This document shows, piece after piece, positions 10,848 through 17,591 of a stretch of 64,000 nt of DNA. Position 1 is the first letter of the stretch; each line of letters begins with the position of its first letter. The position numbers were made by a program, and so were the translations under genes. A model generated the notes under the pieces. The model saw nothing but the letters and a program-made list of their open reading frames with translations, was not told where the DNA came from and ran no database searches. The DNA is from JAEUIE01 sp047602475 (GTDB lineage: Bacteria; Planctomycetota; Planctomycetia; Gemmatales; HRBIN36), in NCBI GenBank assembly GCA_047602475.1, contig JASGHE010000002.1, positions 992,001 to 1,056,000 of the forward strand, read 5' to 3'.

Positions 10848-11153
10848 ATGCAGGCCTTGAATAACTCCAGCCAGCTCGACATCGTGGCTACCCCTGCGGT
10901 GGTCGGCGGTGAAGGCAAGGTGCAAACAGTGCAAGGCCTCAAGTCCTTCACGGTCAAGTCGGCTGAGATGGACAAGCTGGCCCTGCTCGGTCGCACCGAA
11001 GTCGATCTGCCTGCCCATGGCGGCGTCGGCATGGCCACCAGCATCCGAACCAGTGCCGATGGCAAGAATGTCAGCATGAAGATGCAGCCCATCTTTGTGA
11101 AGCAGAATGTTTCAGGCAACACCCTGCCGATTATTCCCGGCAGCGGTTCCTAG
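10848..11153 (+). CDS. Secretin-like C-terminal piece, probably the frameshifted end of the preceding gene
   Basis: This 101-residue frame contains MQALNNSSQLDIVATPAVVG followed by GEGKVQTVQG, which resembles the secretin segment where a pair of strands is followed by a conserved gap phrase (type 'nvLasPrv..ldGq.a.i'). There is no Shine-Dalgarno before ATG 10848, and the frame is open further upstream (A-L-T-H-E-H-R-L), overlapping the end of the VWA gene. A one-base deletion near 10822 would fuse the two into a 1,544-residue protein with secretin-like modules both internally and at the end. A strong terminator follows at 11181. As an independent gene it would be unusual. Confidence 0.6.
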   Translation: MQALNNSSQLDIVATPAVVGGEGKVQTVQGLKSFTVKSAEMDKLALLGRTEVDLPAHGGVGMATSIRTSADGKNVSMKMQPIFVKQNVSGNTLPIIPGSGS

Positions 11154-11180
11154 TCTGAGACTGATGTAAACTAACTCCAC

Positions 11181-11212
11181 AACCCCATCAGTCTTTCTGA
11201 TGGGGTTGTTTT
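11181..11212 (+). terminator. Rho-independent terminator after the VWA gene
   Basis: A perfect 11-bp stem (AACCCCATCAG / CTGATGGGGTT) with a 5-nt loop (TCTTT) is followed by GTTTT. It sits 28 bp after the stop of the secretin-like piece and before the PilZ gene. Confidence 0.85.
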
Positions 11213-11266
11213 GATGACAGTACAAGCTCGCATGAAGTGTCGAGCTATTTGACCCGGTGCAGTGGA

Positions 11267-11602
11267 ATGCCTACTCCCGCCGACAACAATCGCCGCAGCG
11301 CCATCCGCAAACGCCCCCGTGGCTGGTTGCGGATCGAATGTCGAAAGCGTGGCTCCTTTGGCCCCAGCATTTCTGATGTAGTCTGGGATGTCTCCCAAAC
11401 CGGCTTGTGCCTCGTCACCAATGTGGAAGTCAAACCGCACGATGAACTTGAGGTGCAAATCACCAGCAGCAGCCTGAACCAAGTGCTGAAATTGACAGGT
11501 AAGATCGTCTGGGTCGATTCGTTAGACAACAACAAGTTCTCCGTCGGCTTGCGCTTCGATCAAAACCTCCCCTATCACCAGATCAGTCAGTTGACGCTCT
11601 AA
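11267..11602 (+). CDS. PilZ-domain protein
   Basis: About 111 residues from ATG 11267; an in-frame GTG at 11237 would add ten residues. The protein shows the PilZ layout: a basic Arg-rich segment (RRSAIRKRPRGWLRIE), a DVSQTGLCL segment matching the (D/N)xSxxG motif, and a beta-barrel end (TGKIVWVDS then FSVGLRFD). PilZ domains bind cyclic di-GMP through the Arg motif and the DxSxxG motif and act as effectors of motility, polysaccharide synthesis or surface behaviour. Here the domain stands alone, so its partner is unknown. The preceding terminator suggests independent transcription. Confidence 0.85.
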   Translation: MPTPADNNRRSAIRKRPRGWLRIECRKRGSFGPSISDVVWDVSQTGLCLVTNVEVKPHDELEVQITSSSLNQVLKLTGKIVWVDSLDNNKFSVGLRFDQNLPYHQISQLTL

Positions 11603-11792
11603 TACTGTTTCAGCGTAGCGGAAGTCGCCAGACTTCCGTTCCTGATCGCAGGCGGAACTTTTAGTGCGTTCCGTTACATGGTGGCTGCTCTATCTGGAGG
11701 GCGAGCCTCCTGCCAGGCCGTTTGGCACACAAGTTGCTTTATTGTCCGCCAGCCTCAATCTTTCATCTCTCTTTTAAGAAGGAGGACAGTCC
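11603..11792. other. Intergenic stretch with a short hairpin
   Basis: This 190-bp gap contains a perfect hairpin at 11619-11638 (CGGAAGTC / GACTTCCG, loop GCCA) not followed by a T-run. It looks like a dispersed palindrome rather than a terminator. A strong ribosome-binding site (AAGGAGGA, 11779-11786) ends the stretch. Confidence 0.5.
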
Positions 11793-12092
11793 GTGTCACA
11801 AGCTGTGCAGGAGGCCCCGCAAGCCAAGAGGGCCAAAAGGCTGCGGGTACACCCGCAGCGTCTCGATGGACACGCCGAAAAAGTGCAGAATGCCGACGGA
11901 TTTCTGCAACTGAGGTTCGGGAAGGCTCCGGGGGATTACCTCATCCTCCACGTCCCGAAAGAATGCTGGATCCATCGATCGGGTGAATCGTTACCGCTCA
12001 AGGATGTTCAATTCTGCGACAGGGTGAGTGTCAGCTATCATCGTCATCATAAGTTCGACGTGCAACTGGCGCAGGAAATTGAACTTTATTAA
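11793..12092 (+). CDS. Small conserved-looking hypothetical protein
   Basis: This 99-residue protein starts with GTG at 11793, fixed by an excellent Shine-Dalgarno (AAGGAGGA ending 6 nt upstream). The N-terminal third is basic (AKRAKRLRVHPQRLDGH). The rest reads like a small beta domain with many hydrophobic alternations (GDYLILHVPKECWIHR) and a His-rich turn (SYHRHHKF). I do not recognise the family. A good terminator follows at 12116, so it appears to be a monocistronic, well-expressed gene. Confidence 0.65.
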   Translation: MSQAVQEAPQAKRAKRLRVHPQRLDGHAEKVQNADGFLQLRFGKAPGDYLILHVPKECWIHRSGESLPLKDVQFCDRVSVSYHRHHKFDVQLAQEIELY

Positions 12093-12115
12093 CGGCAACG
12101 AGCCAATCAACCATC

Positions 12116-12150
12116 AAGTGCGTCTCAAGATCGAGACGCACTTTTTTTGT
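12116..12150 (+). terminator. Rho-independent terminator after the 99-residue gene
   Basis: An 11-bp perfect stem (AAGTGCGTCTC / GAGACGCACTT) with loop AAGATC is followed by a run of T. It lies 23 bp after the stop codon. Confidence 0.9.
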
Positions 12151-12158
12151 TTCTACAA

Positions 12159-12304
12159 CTCGTTCCCAGGCTCTGCCTGGGAACGCACTGAAATTGAGGC
12201 TCTGCCTCGATTAGAATTGCTGTAGAATGTTTATCATCATGCCTGCCATTCGTGAGGCAGAGCCTCACTTGCAGTGCGTTCCCAAGCGGAGCTTGGGAAC
12301 GAGG
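12159..12304. repeat. Composite inverted-repeat element (nested palindromes)
   Basis: The outer arms are CTCGTTCCCAGGCTCTGCC... at 12159 and the complementary ...GGAGCTTGGGAACGAG ending 12304. Each arm is itself a hairpin (TTCCCAGGC / GCCTGGGAA and TTCCCAAGC / GCTTGGGAA). Inside lie GAGGCTCTGCCTC (near 12196) and GAGGCAGAGCCTC (near 12254), again complementary. No ORF is present, so it looks like a non-autonomous palindromic repeat. Confidence 0.75.
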
Positions 12305-12367
12305 GGCAAGGGCGAAAGTTGTGTGTAACGATGAAGTCAGAGACCGGTGTCGAGTATGTTAATTGCT

Positions 12368-13765
12368 TTATTTTACACTGAAGACATCCTTCGCCTTACG
12401 ATAATACAGTAACCGCTGAGCCTGCCCATTCAACCCGCCATTGATCTTTCGAGTGATCGCCGTGAAGTCGCCCGCGTCGGCCAGGGCATTGAGCTTGCGG
12501 GTATTCCAGAACCAGCCGGCGATTCTGCACCCTGTTTCCGGGTCAGTCGCCTTCTCCGGATGCTCTTCCAGATCCAGCCCCATGTCTTTGCCCGCCTGGC
12601 GATAGTTATACCTCCCGGTGAGCTGTATCGGCCCGCGTCCCTTATACCGTTTGCCATCGCCCGGCTCCGTGTTCCCCAGAGACGCTCGACCTTCATACGC
12701 TTCGCCGCTGGCTATCTCTTCCATGTAACGAAGCTCCCCGCTCTCGTGGGCCAGTTGGGCCAGGAACGCTGCCCGGCGAAGCGGGGTATTGATCTCATGC
12801 TCAGTCATCGTCCGGTTCAGCGGGCCCAGGAACAGCTTCGCCTTCGCCACAGGTAAATGCGGCATGATCGCCTGCAACTGCTTCAGTGTCAAGTCATGCG
12901 GCTCGGTGTATAGTCGCAGCCCCAGGTTGTTGCCGTTGAAACGAAGCGATCCCGGCGGCCCTTTCCCGACGGGAGTATTCATCACCTCGTAGCCTTTGGA
13001 CTTGGGGTCTTGAAGCACAAGGGTGGTAGAGCCGCCGCCATCCAGATTGAGAAGATCAGTGATGCCCAGCGACGCTCCCCATTCCCCCAATTCCTTGTAG
13101 GTCAACCCCTCGCTCTTGCCCTCCTGTCTGCCGTCAACGATAAGCCACCAGAGATACCTTCCCTTCTCCGAAAGCCCCACCGCCGTGCGTGGATGCTTGG
13201 CAGGCAACGCTGATCGTTCCTGCGACAACATTGGCTTGCCATCCAGAAGCACCATCGAAAAGCCGCCCAGCCCATGGCGTGCCTTGGCCAAATCACCGGC
13301 TGCAAGCGGGTAGTTGAGCAGCTTCACCCGGTTCTCGCCGTCAATGAGCATAGCACCCATGTCCTCATTGAGTCGCTGGTTGGCCAACTGCAGCCCGCGG
13401 GTGAGATGCAACCCCACAATATGCATCGGCTCGCCGCCCTTTTGACGCAGTGGCTCAAACGGGCTGGCATTGATCGCCAGTTGTACCTGTTGTTCCTTGG
13501 CGAAGTCGAGCGTCGTCTGGCTGCGAGTGTCCCAACCGGGATCGACCGGGGCAGGGGGAGTAACGACGAATTCAATATCAGGATGAGTCAGATCGATCCG
13601 CACTGACCAGGCCCGCAGCGGCCGAGGTTGTTGATAGACGTATGTCGTCAGCAACACCGGCGGATACGGGGCTGTGCTTGTCGAGGAGGCTGGCTGAGGA
13701 AACTGCGCCCAACTTGCGGTCACCGAGAGAAACCAACAAGCCAGCAATACCATCAAGCGGGTCAT
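12368..13765 (-). CDS. Secreted NAGPA-type phosphodiester glycosidase fused to a GH19 chitinase-like domain
   Basis: Start at ATG 13765 is preferred over an upstream in-frame ATG (13798): AGGA precedes it and it begins a clean signal peptide (MTRLMVLLACWFLSVTASWA). Residues ~45-285 are a phosphodiester glycosidase (NAGPA) domain: INASPF near the start, RTAVGLSEKGRYLWWLIVDG, and the hallmark LLNLDGGGSTTLV. Residues ~300-465 are GH19/lysozyme-like: FLAQLAHESGELRYMEEI supplies the catalytic Glu context, then YKGRGPIQLTGRYNYRQAG and GCRIAGWFWNTRKLNALAD. GH19 enzymes cut chitin or peptidoglycan-like glycans; NAGPA-family proteins remove sugar-phosphodiester caps. The union suggests an envelope- or polymer-degrading exoenzyme. 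It stands alone on the minus strand, flanked by unrelated genes. Confidence 0.88.
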   Translation of the reverse strand: MTRLMVLLACWFLSVTASWAQFPQPASSTSTAPYPPVLLTTYVYQQPRPLRAWSVRIDLTHPDIEFVVTPPAPVDPGWDTRSQTTLDFAKEQQVQLAINASPFEPLRQKGGEPMHIVGLHLTRGLQLANQRLNEDMGAMLIDGENRVKLLNYPLAAGDLAKARHGLGGFSMVLLDGKPMLSQERSALPAKHPRTAVGLSEKGRYLWWLIVDGRQEGKSEGLTYKELGEWGASLGITDLLNLDGGGSTTLVLQDPKSKGYEVMNTPVGKGPPGSLRFNGNNLGLRLYTEPHDLTLKQLQAIMPHLPVAKAKLFLGPLNRTMTEHEINTPLRRAAFLAQLAHESGELRYMEEIASGEAYEGRASLGNTEPGDGKRYKGRGPIQLTGRYNYRQAGKDMGLDLEEHPEKATDPETGCRIAGWFWNTRKLNALADAGDFTAITRKINGGLNGQAQRLLYYRKAKDVFSVK

Positions 13766-13815
13766 AACTCTATCCTGAGAGTAACCAATTAACTCCACTC
13801 TATGGAAATCCCCGC

Positions 13816-14121
13816 ATGATAGGTCACATGGTCTATTTCACGTTGAAAGAAAGCACTGCCGGCAACCGCCGGAAACTGGTCGAGGCGTGTAAGAAGTACC
13901 TCACCGGCCACGCCGGCACCGTCTACTTCGCCGCCGGCGTGTTGGCCGAGGAGTTCACTCGGGACGTGAACGATCGCCAATGGGACGTTGCCCTCCACCT
14001 CGTCTTTGCCGATAAAGCCGCACACGACCTCTACCAGGATCATCCCCGCCACGACGAGTTCATCGCCGAGAACAAAGAAACCTGGAAGACTGTCCGTGTG
14101 TTTGATTCATATCTGGAGTAA
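13816..14121 (+). CDS. Dabb (stress-responsive alpha/beta barrel) domain protein
   Basis: This 101-residue protein shows the ferredoxin-like Dabb fold pattern: HMVYFTLKESTAGNRRKLVE at the N-terminus, a central YFAAGVLAEE strand region, WDVALHLVFADKAAHDLYQ, and a terminal HDEFIAENK helix. Dabb proteins are small dimers, often of unknown substrate and sometimes involved in polyketide cyclisation. It is divergent from the glycosidase fusion, with a shared upstream space of 50 bp, and is followed by the YjbQ-family gene 75 bp downstream. Confidence 0.8.
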   Translation: MIGHMVYFTLKESTAGNRRKLVEACKKYLTGHAGTVYFAAGVLAEEFTRDVNDRQWDVALHLVFADKAAHDLYQDHPRHDEFIAENKETWKTVRVFDSYLE

Positions 14122-14196
14122 GATGGTAATGGAAAGGCCGAGTGCCTTCCACCTCTTATTCTGGCTCCTGGCTTCTGACTCCTGGCTTCTACTTCT

Positions 14197-14619
14197 ATGA
14201 AATCCCACACCCAACACCTCACCCTCAACCTCCCCACCAAAATGGGTTTCATGAACATCACCTCCGAGGTGGAGAAAGCTCTCAAATCCAGCGGCGTGAA
14301 AGAGGGGCTGGTCCTCGTCAACAGCATGCACATTACCAGCAGTGTCTTTATCAACGATAATGAACGGGGCCTGCATCACGACTTTGGCGTCTGGCTCGAA
14401 GAACTGGCTCCCTTCAATCCCGATCCGAACCATTACCACCATAACCGCACCGGCGAAGACAACACCGACGCCCACTTGAAACGCCAGATCATGGGCCGGG
14501 AAGTCGTCGTCGCCATCACCCAAGGCCGCCTCGACTTCGGCCCCTGGGAGCAGATCTTCTACGGCGAGTTCGACGGCCACCGCGACAAGCGGGTGTTGAT
14601 CAAAATCATTGGGGAGTAG
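14197..14619 (+). CDS. YjbQ/UPF0047 family protein
   Basis: The 140-residue product matches the YjbQ family along its length: FMNITSEVEKALKSSGVKEG, LVLVNSMHITSSVFINDNE, the conserved HHDFGVWLEELAP, YHHNRTGEDNTDAHLKRQI with its metal-binding His residues, and the end LDFGPWEQIFYGEFDGHRDK. Members form compact metal-binding trimers; some have weak thiamine-phosphate synthase activity, but the physiological role is unsettled. The length is normal. No obvious ribosome-binding site lies upstream. Confidence 0.9.
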   Translation: MKSHTQHLTLNLPTKMGFMNITSEVEKALKSSGVKEGLVLVNSMHITSSVFINDNERGLHHDFGVWLEELAPFNPDPNHYHHNRTGEDNTDAHLKRQIMGREVVVAITQGRLDFGPWEQIFYGEFDGHRDKRVLIKIIGE

Positions 14620-14949
14620 GCGTGATTCAGCTAACAGCCTAAGAGCACCTAACAAAATGATCTTCGTTGTCTCCCCTCTCCCCTGGAGGGAGAGGGGTTG
14701 GGGGTGAGGGGGGGCTTTTTGATAGGCACTCTAAAGTGAACTGACAAATGCTGCATAATCATGCAAAATAGAAAAAGAAATTGCGCCAATATGATACACT
14801 TGTATAAGTGCATGGTTTGAGCAGTGGATAAACTGGAAAAATCTGCGAATGATAGTTGATATTGTTCTTGCATCTGCCGTCTACCAGAGTATGATCTCGC
14901 GTATTGAAACACGGACACTTGCGATGTCTCAATTCAGCCACAACATGAA
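14620..14949. promoter_or_regulatory. 330-bp regulatory gap with a palindromic repeat and an AT-rich section
   Basis: From 14671 to 14716 there is a C/G-rich hairpin repeat (CCCCTCTCC and its complement GGAGAGGGG around CTGGAGG, then TTGGGGGTGAGGG). It is related to copies at 17626 and 47098. The remaining ~230 bp are AT-rich with a perfect inverted repeat CACTT-gtat-AAGTG at 14797-14810 that could be an operator. No ORF is evident here. Confidence 0.5.
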
Positions 14950-15885
14950 ATGGGGGGGGGGGTAAGATCAATTCTGATCAAGCTCCTTGGCTGTTTCCTG
15001 CTCGTGACTGCTGCTCTCAAGATGCATGGCATAGTGACTGATCCCTACGGACAGGACAACTTCCTCGCTCTGCCTTGGCTGCAAATCCTCACCATCGAAA
15101 TCGAAGTCATCCTCGGCCTCTGGCTCCTCAGCGGCTTTGCGTCGAACATAGCCTGGTTCACCACGCTCGCCTTCTTCATCCTCCTCGCTGGCTTCAGCTT
15201 CACACTCGCCTCTCAAGGCCAGAGCAGTTGCGGCTGCTTCGGCAAAGTCGAAGTCAACCCCTGGTACACCTTCGCCCTCGACGTGGGAATCGTGATAGTG
15301 ATGTTGGTGACGTCATTTGCGAGCCGGGCGGCGTCAGCCCCCGGAGTGAGCTCGCAAAATCTCCGCCCCCTCTTCCAAATCGCACTGCTGACTACAGTAT
15401 TTCTCGGTGCCATCGCCCTCGGCTTCACCCTCTTCACCCCCGACCCGATGGGAACCCTCGCCAGACTCCGTGGCGAAACCCTGGCCGTCCATCCACCAAT
15501 CACCCAACTCGGCGAAGGCACCGCCGGCGAACAACGCACCTTCCAGATCGCCCTACGCAACTACAGCGACAAGCCCATCAAAGTAGTAGGCGGCACCACT
15601 ACCTGCTCCTGCATCGCCACGCAGGACTTACCGATTACCATCCCGCCTGGCAGTAGCGAAACCATCAACGTGAAGATCAAGTTCTCCGGCTCCGCAGGCA
15701 AGTTCGCACATCGATTCATGCTCTATACCGATGCGGACAAACCACTCACAGTAGCGAGATTCTCCGGTTCTGTCATGCCACCTACGACACCAGCAACAGC
15801 GAATCGTGAAGGTTCAACCATTCAAGCAACTACCCCCGTCGGCTTCGTTTCTCACGGTGAGGGACACAAGCTGGCGGGCAATTGA
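14950..15885 (+). CDS. MauE/DoxX-like redox membrane domain fused to a DUF1573 domain
   Basis: The first ~130 residues hold four membrane helices in the MauE/DoxX pattern (KLLGCFLLVTAALKMHGI, LQILTIEIEVILGLWLLSG, FILLAGFSFTLASQG) with the characteristic SSCGCFGKVEVNPWYTFALD loop. A further helix near residues 145-165 leads to an exported DUF1573-like beta domain (FQIALRNYSDKPIKVVGGTT, CSCIATQDLPITIPPGSSE). MauE is needed for methylamine dehydrogenase disulfide formation; DUF1573 domains are common in planctomycete envelope proteins. The likely role is periplasmic thiol redox work. The start is uncertain: the first codons are an 11-G tract (14952-14962), and ATG 14945 would join this frame if the tract had one more G. 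A secreted cysteine-rich peptide gene follows 11 bp later. Confidence 0.82.
   Translation: MGGGVRSILIKLLGCFLLVTAALKMHGIVTDPYGQDNFLALPWLQILTIEIEVILGLWLLSGFASNIAWFTTLAFFILLAGFSFTLASQGQSSCGCFGKVEVNPWYTFALDVGIVIVMLVTSFASRAASAPGVSSQNLRPLFQIALLTTVFLGAIALGFTLFTPDPMGTLARLRGETLAVHPPITQLGEGTAGEQRTFQIALRNYSDKPIKVVGGTTTCSCIATQDLPITIPPGSSETINVKIKFSGSAGKFAHRFMLYTDADKPLTVARFSGSVMPPTTPATANREGSTIQATTPVGFVSHGEGHKLAGN
14952..14962 (+). repeat. Homopolymeric G11 tract at the translation start
   Basis: Eleven consecutive G residues lie directly after ATG 14950 and seven bases after ATG 14945. The tract length decides which ATG is in frame with the MauE-DUF1573 product. It is the longest homopolymer I noticed in the window. 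Confidence 0.9.
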
Positions 15886-15896
15886 GGAGTAGTAAG

Positions 15897-16199
15897 ATGA
15901 AGGATTTTTGGATCAAGGGGCTGTTCAGCCTTGGGCTGACGCTAATCGTTTGTGGATTGGTGTTGGTGCCAACTGGACAGTTGTGGGCGGATGATGATCC
16001 GGGAGGTGGTGATAATTATTACAATACATGTGACTCTGGCCTCACACTATGTTCAGCGACAGCGGCACCATCAATAGCAACATGTTCGGCAATGACTGCA
16101 TCTACATGCGCACGCCCTGCGGGACCAGCATCTTGCGCCACCTCAAAATGTAAATTTATTGAGACTCCAGCACTCTCTCAATGTGAGTGCGTTAACTAA
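15897..16199 (+). CDS. Secreted small cysteine-rich protein (eight Cys in the mature part)
   Basis: ATG 15897 is preferred over 15882 because GAGGAG lies 8 nt before it. The ~100-residue product has a signal peptide (WIKGLFSLGLTLIVCGLVLV, ending ...GQLWA) followed by an acidic DDDPGGGDNYY start and then eight cysteines spaced through a Ser/Thr/Ala-rich chain (NTC, TLC, ATC, STC, ASC, SKC, SQC, EC). The even number suggests disulfide pairs. It follows the MauE-DUF1573 gene by 11 bp, and MauE-like proteins promote disulfide chemistry, so it is a plausible client. I do not recognise the family. Confidence 0.7.
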   Translation: MKDFWIKGLFSLGLTLIVCGLVLVPTGQLWADDDPGGGDNYYNTCDSGLTLCSATAAPSIATCSAMTASTCARPAGPASCATSKCKFIETPALSQCECVN

Positions 16200-16233
16200 C
16201 AACAATAGCCTGTTCTTTTCAAAGGAGCCAAGT

Positions 16234-17181
16234 ATGATAAGGCTGTTGTTCGTGCTAGTTTTAGTGTTTAGTGATACAGCAACAGTATTATCACAAGGCA
16301 GTCCTAACGTATCATCTATTGCTCAAGTAATAGATGATACGATAAATAGAAGCCACGAAATCATGGCTTCATATTCAATTGAAAGTCATGATAATGTTGG
16401 AAGTGCTAGTAGTAATACTTTTGTAAAGTATGCGTCCAATAGCACCAGCTCTTTAGTTGTGATCGAAAAGCCGGGAACCAACAATTCTGATGAAGTTTTC
16501 GCACGAAATAGTAAATACAAGTTTCAGCTCAAAAAGTCTAATGGACAATGGCTCTTGACAAATTGTTGTAGAAGTAATGAGAACAGTAGCGTGGCAAGAA
16601 ACATTGACAAAATGATCGATCTGTATAGCATAAAAAGGGCATTGAATTCTATTGGAACCGAAATGGTTTACGAACTGTTGCGATCAAATAACTTTGTCGT
16701 AAACACAATTGATAAAAATTCTGAAAATGACATCATAATTAAATTTACATATTCATCTAATGACATTCCCGGTAAGATTTTTAACCCACTAAAGAGCGGG
16801 GAAATTGTGCTTGACAGCAAAGCTGGCTATTGCATAAGAAGATATAAAGTTAAGCTGCAAAGAAAAGGTGCAGTCAGAGATGAAGAAGTTGATGTGAATG
16901 CCGTTTACAAGATTGATAATGGATTTGCATATCCGCAAGAAATAAAAAAGTTGACAACTGGAACCAATTCGTCATTCAAATACCAATATGATGATCCTAG
17001 TAAAATACGTAACGATATGTTCTTGTTAACTGCATTTGGTATTGTCGAGCCGTCCTGGATGAGCGCAAGTCAAGTAGGCAATTTTGTTCCTTGGTACATT
17101 TACATTACAGCTATTGGTATTTTGTTTCTAATGATCGCCTCTATCATCCTCTACCGCCGCAACAGGCAAATCGCCCCATGA
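16234..17181 (+). CDS. AT-rich exported protein with a C-terminal membrane anchor
   Basis: ATG 16234 follows AAAGGAGCC and starts a signal peptide (MIRLLFVLVLVFSDTATVLS). The 315-residue product has a Ser/Asn-rich exported region, a Cys pair (LLTNCCRSNEN) and a C-terminal membrane helix (WYIYITAIGILFLMIASIIL) followed by YRRNRQ, which puts the bulk outside the cytoplasm. Codon use is strikingly AT-rich (ATA, AGA, TTA, AAT are frequent) compared with the GC-rich genes on both sides. The fold is not recognised; the middle is loosely reminiscent of lipoprotein-carrier-like exported proteins. Its stop overlaps the next gene's ATG (ATGA at 17178-17181), implying coupling within the cluster. Confidence 0.68.
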   Translation: MIRLLFVLVLVFSDTATVLSQGSPNVSSIAQVIDDTINRSHEIMASYSIESHDNVGSASSNTFVKYASNSTSSLVVIEKPGTNNSDEVFARNSKYKFQLKKSNGQWLLTNCCRSNENSSVARNIDKMIDLYSIKRALNSIGTEMVYELLRSNNFVVNTIDKNSENDIIIKFTYSSNDIPGKIFNPLKSGEIVLDSKAGYCIRRYKVKLQRKGAVRDEEVDVNAVYKIDNGFAYPQEIKKLTTGTNSSFKYQYDDPSKIRNDMFLLTAFGIVEPSWMSASQVGNFVPWYIYITAIGILFLMIASIILYRRNRQIAP

Positions 17182-17573
17182 TCCGTTTCCTCTTCATCAT
17201 TGGCGTTGTCCTCCTCGCCCTCAGCGGGTGGCTCTACTACGATTCCCTGCCTCCACCCCTTTGCACCTTCAACACCGAAGAGATCGAACTATTTGACGCC
17301 AAGCCCGAAACCGAACACGAAGTCCGCTTCACCCTCACCAACCCGACGAACGAGATGGTCAAGATCGTCGGGTTGGCCGACTGCTGAGGTATGAACGCCC
17401 GCTTCCGTGCGAAGCCTGAACCCCCGTTTGAGATTCCGCCCAAATCGACTTATGACATTGCTTGTTTCTTACAGGTCTTCCAACCCGGAGAGTTCAGCGG
17501 ACAGATTCATTGTTATGTGTGTGATCCCCATCTGCGGGAGATTGTGCTAAAGGTTTCGGGGACGGTGAAGTGA
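17178..17573 (+). pseudogene. DUF1573-like exported protein interrupted by an in-frame TGA
   Basis: The frame starts with an N-terminal anchor (MIRFLFIIGVVLLALSGWLY) and a beta domain typical of DUF1573 (FNTEEIELFDAKPETEHEVR, FTLTNPTNEMVKIVGLADC). Codon 70 is TGA (17385-17387). The same frame continues without a gap: GMNARFRAKPEPPFEIPPKS, YDIACFLQVFQPGEFSGQIH and ends KVSGTVK at 17573. Related domains place a Cys just where this TGA lies, so it could be a nonsense mutation, a base error, or a selenocysteine codon. A small hairpin (GCTTC/GAAGC, 17401-17415) sits 13 nt after the TGA. The start overlaps the upstream stop. Confidence 0.65.
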
Positions 17574-17591
17574 TTTTTTTGGAGAGACATC

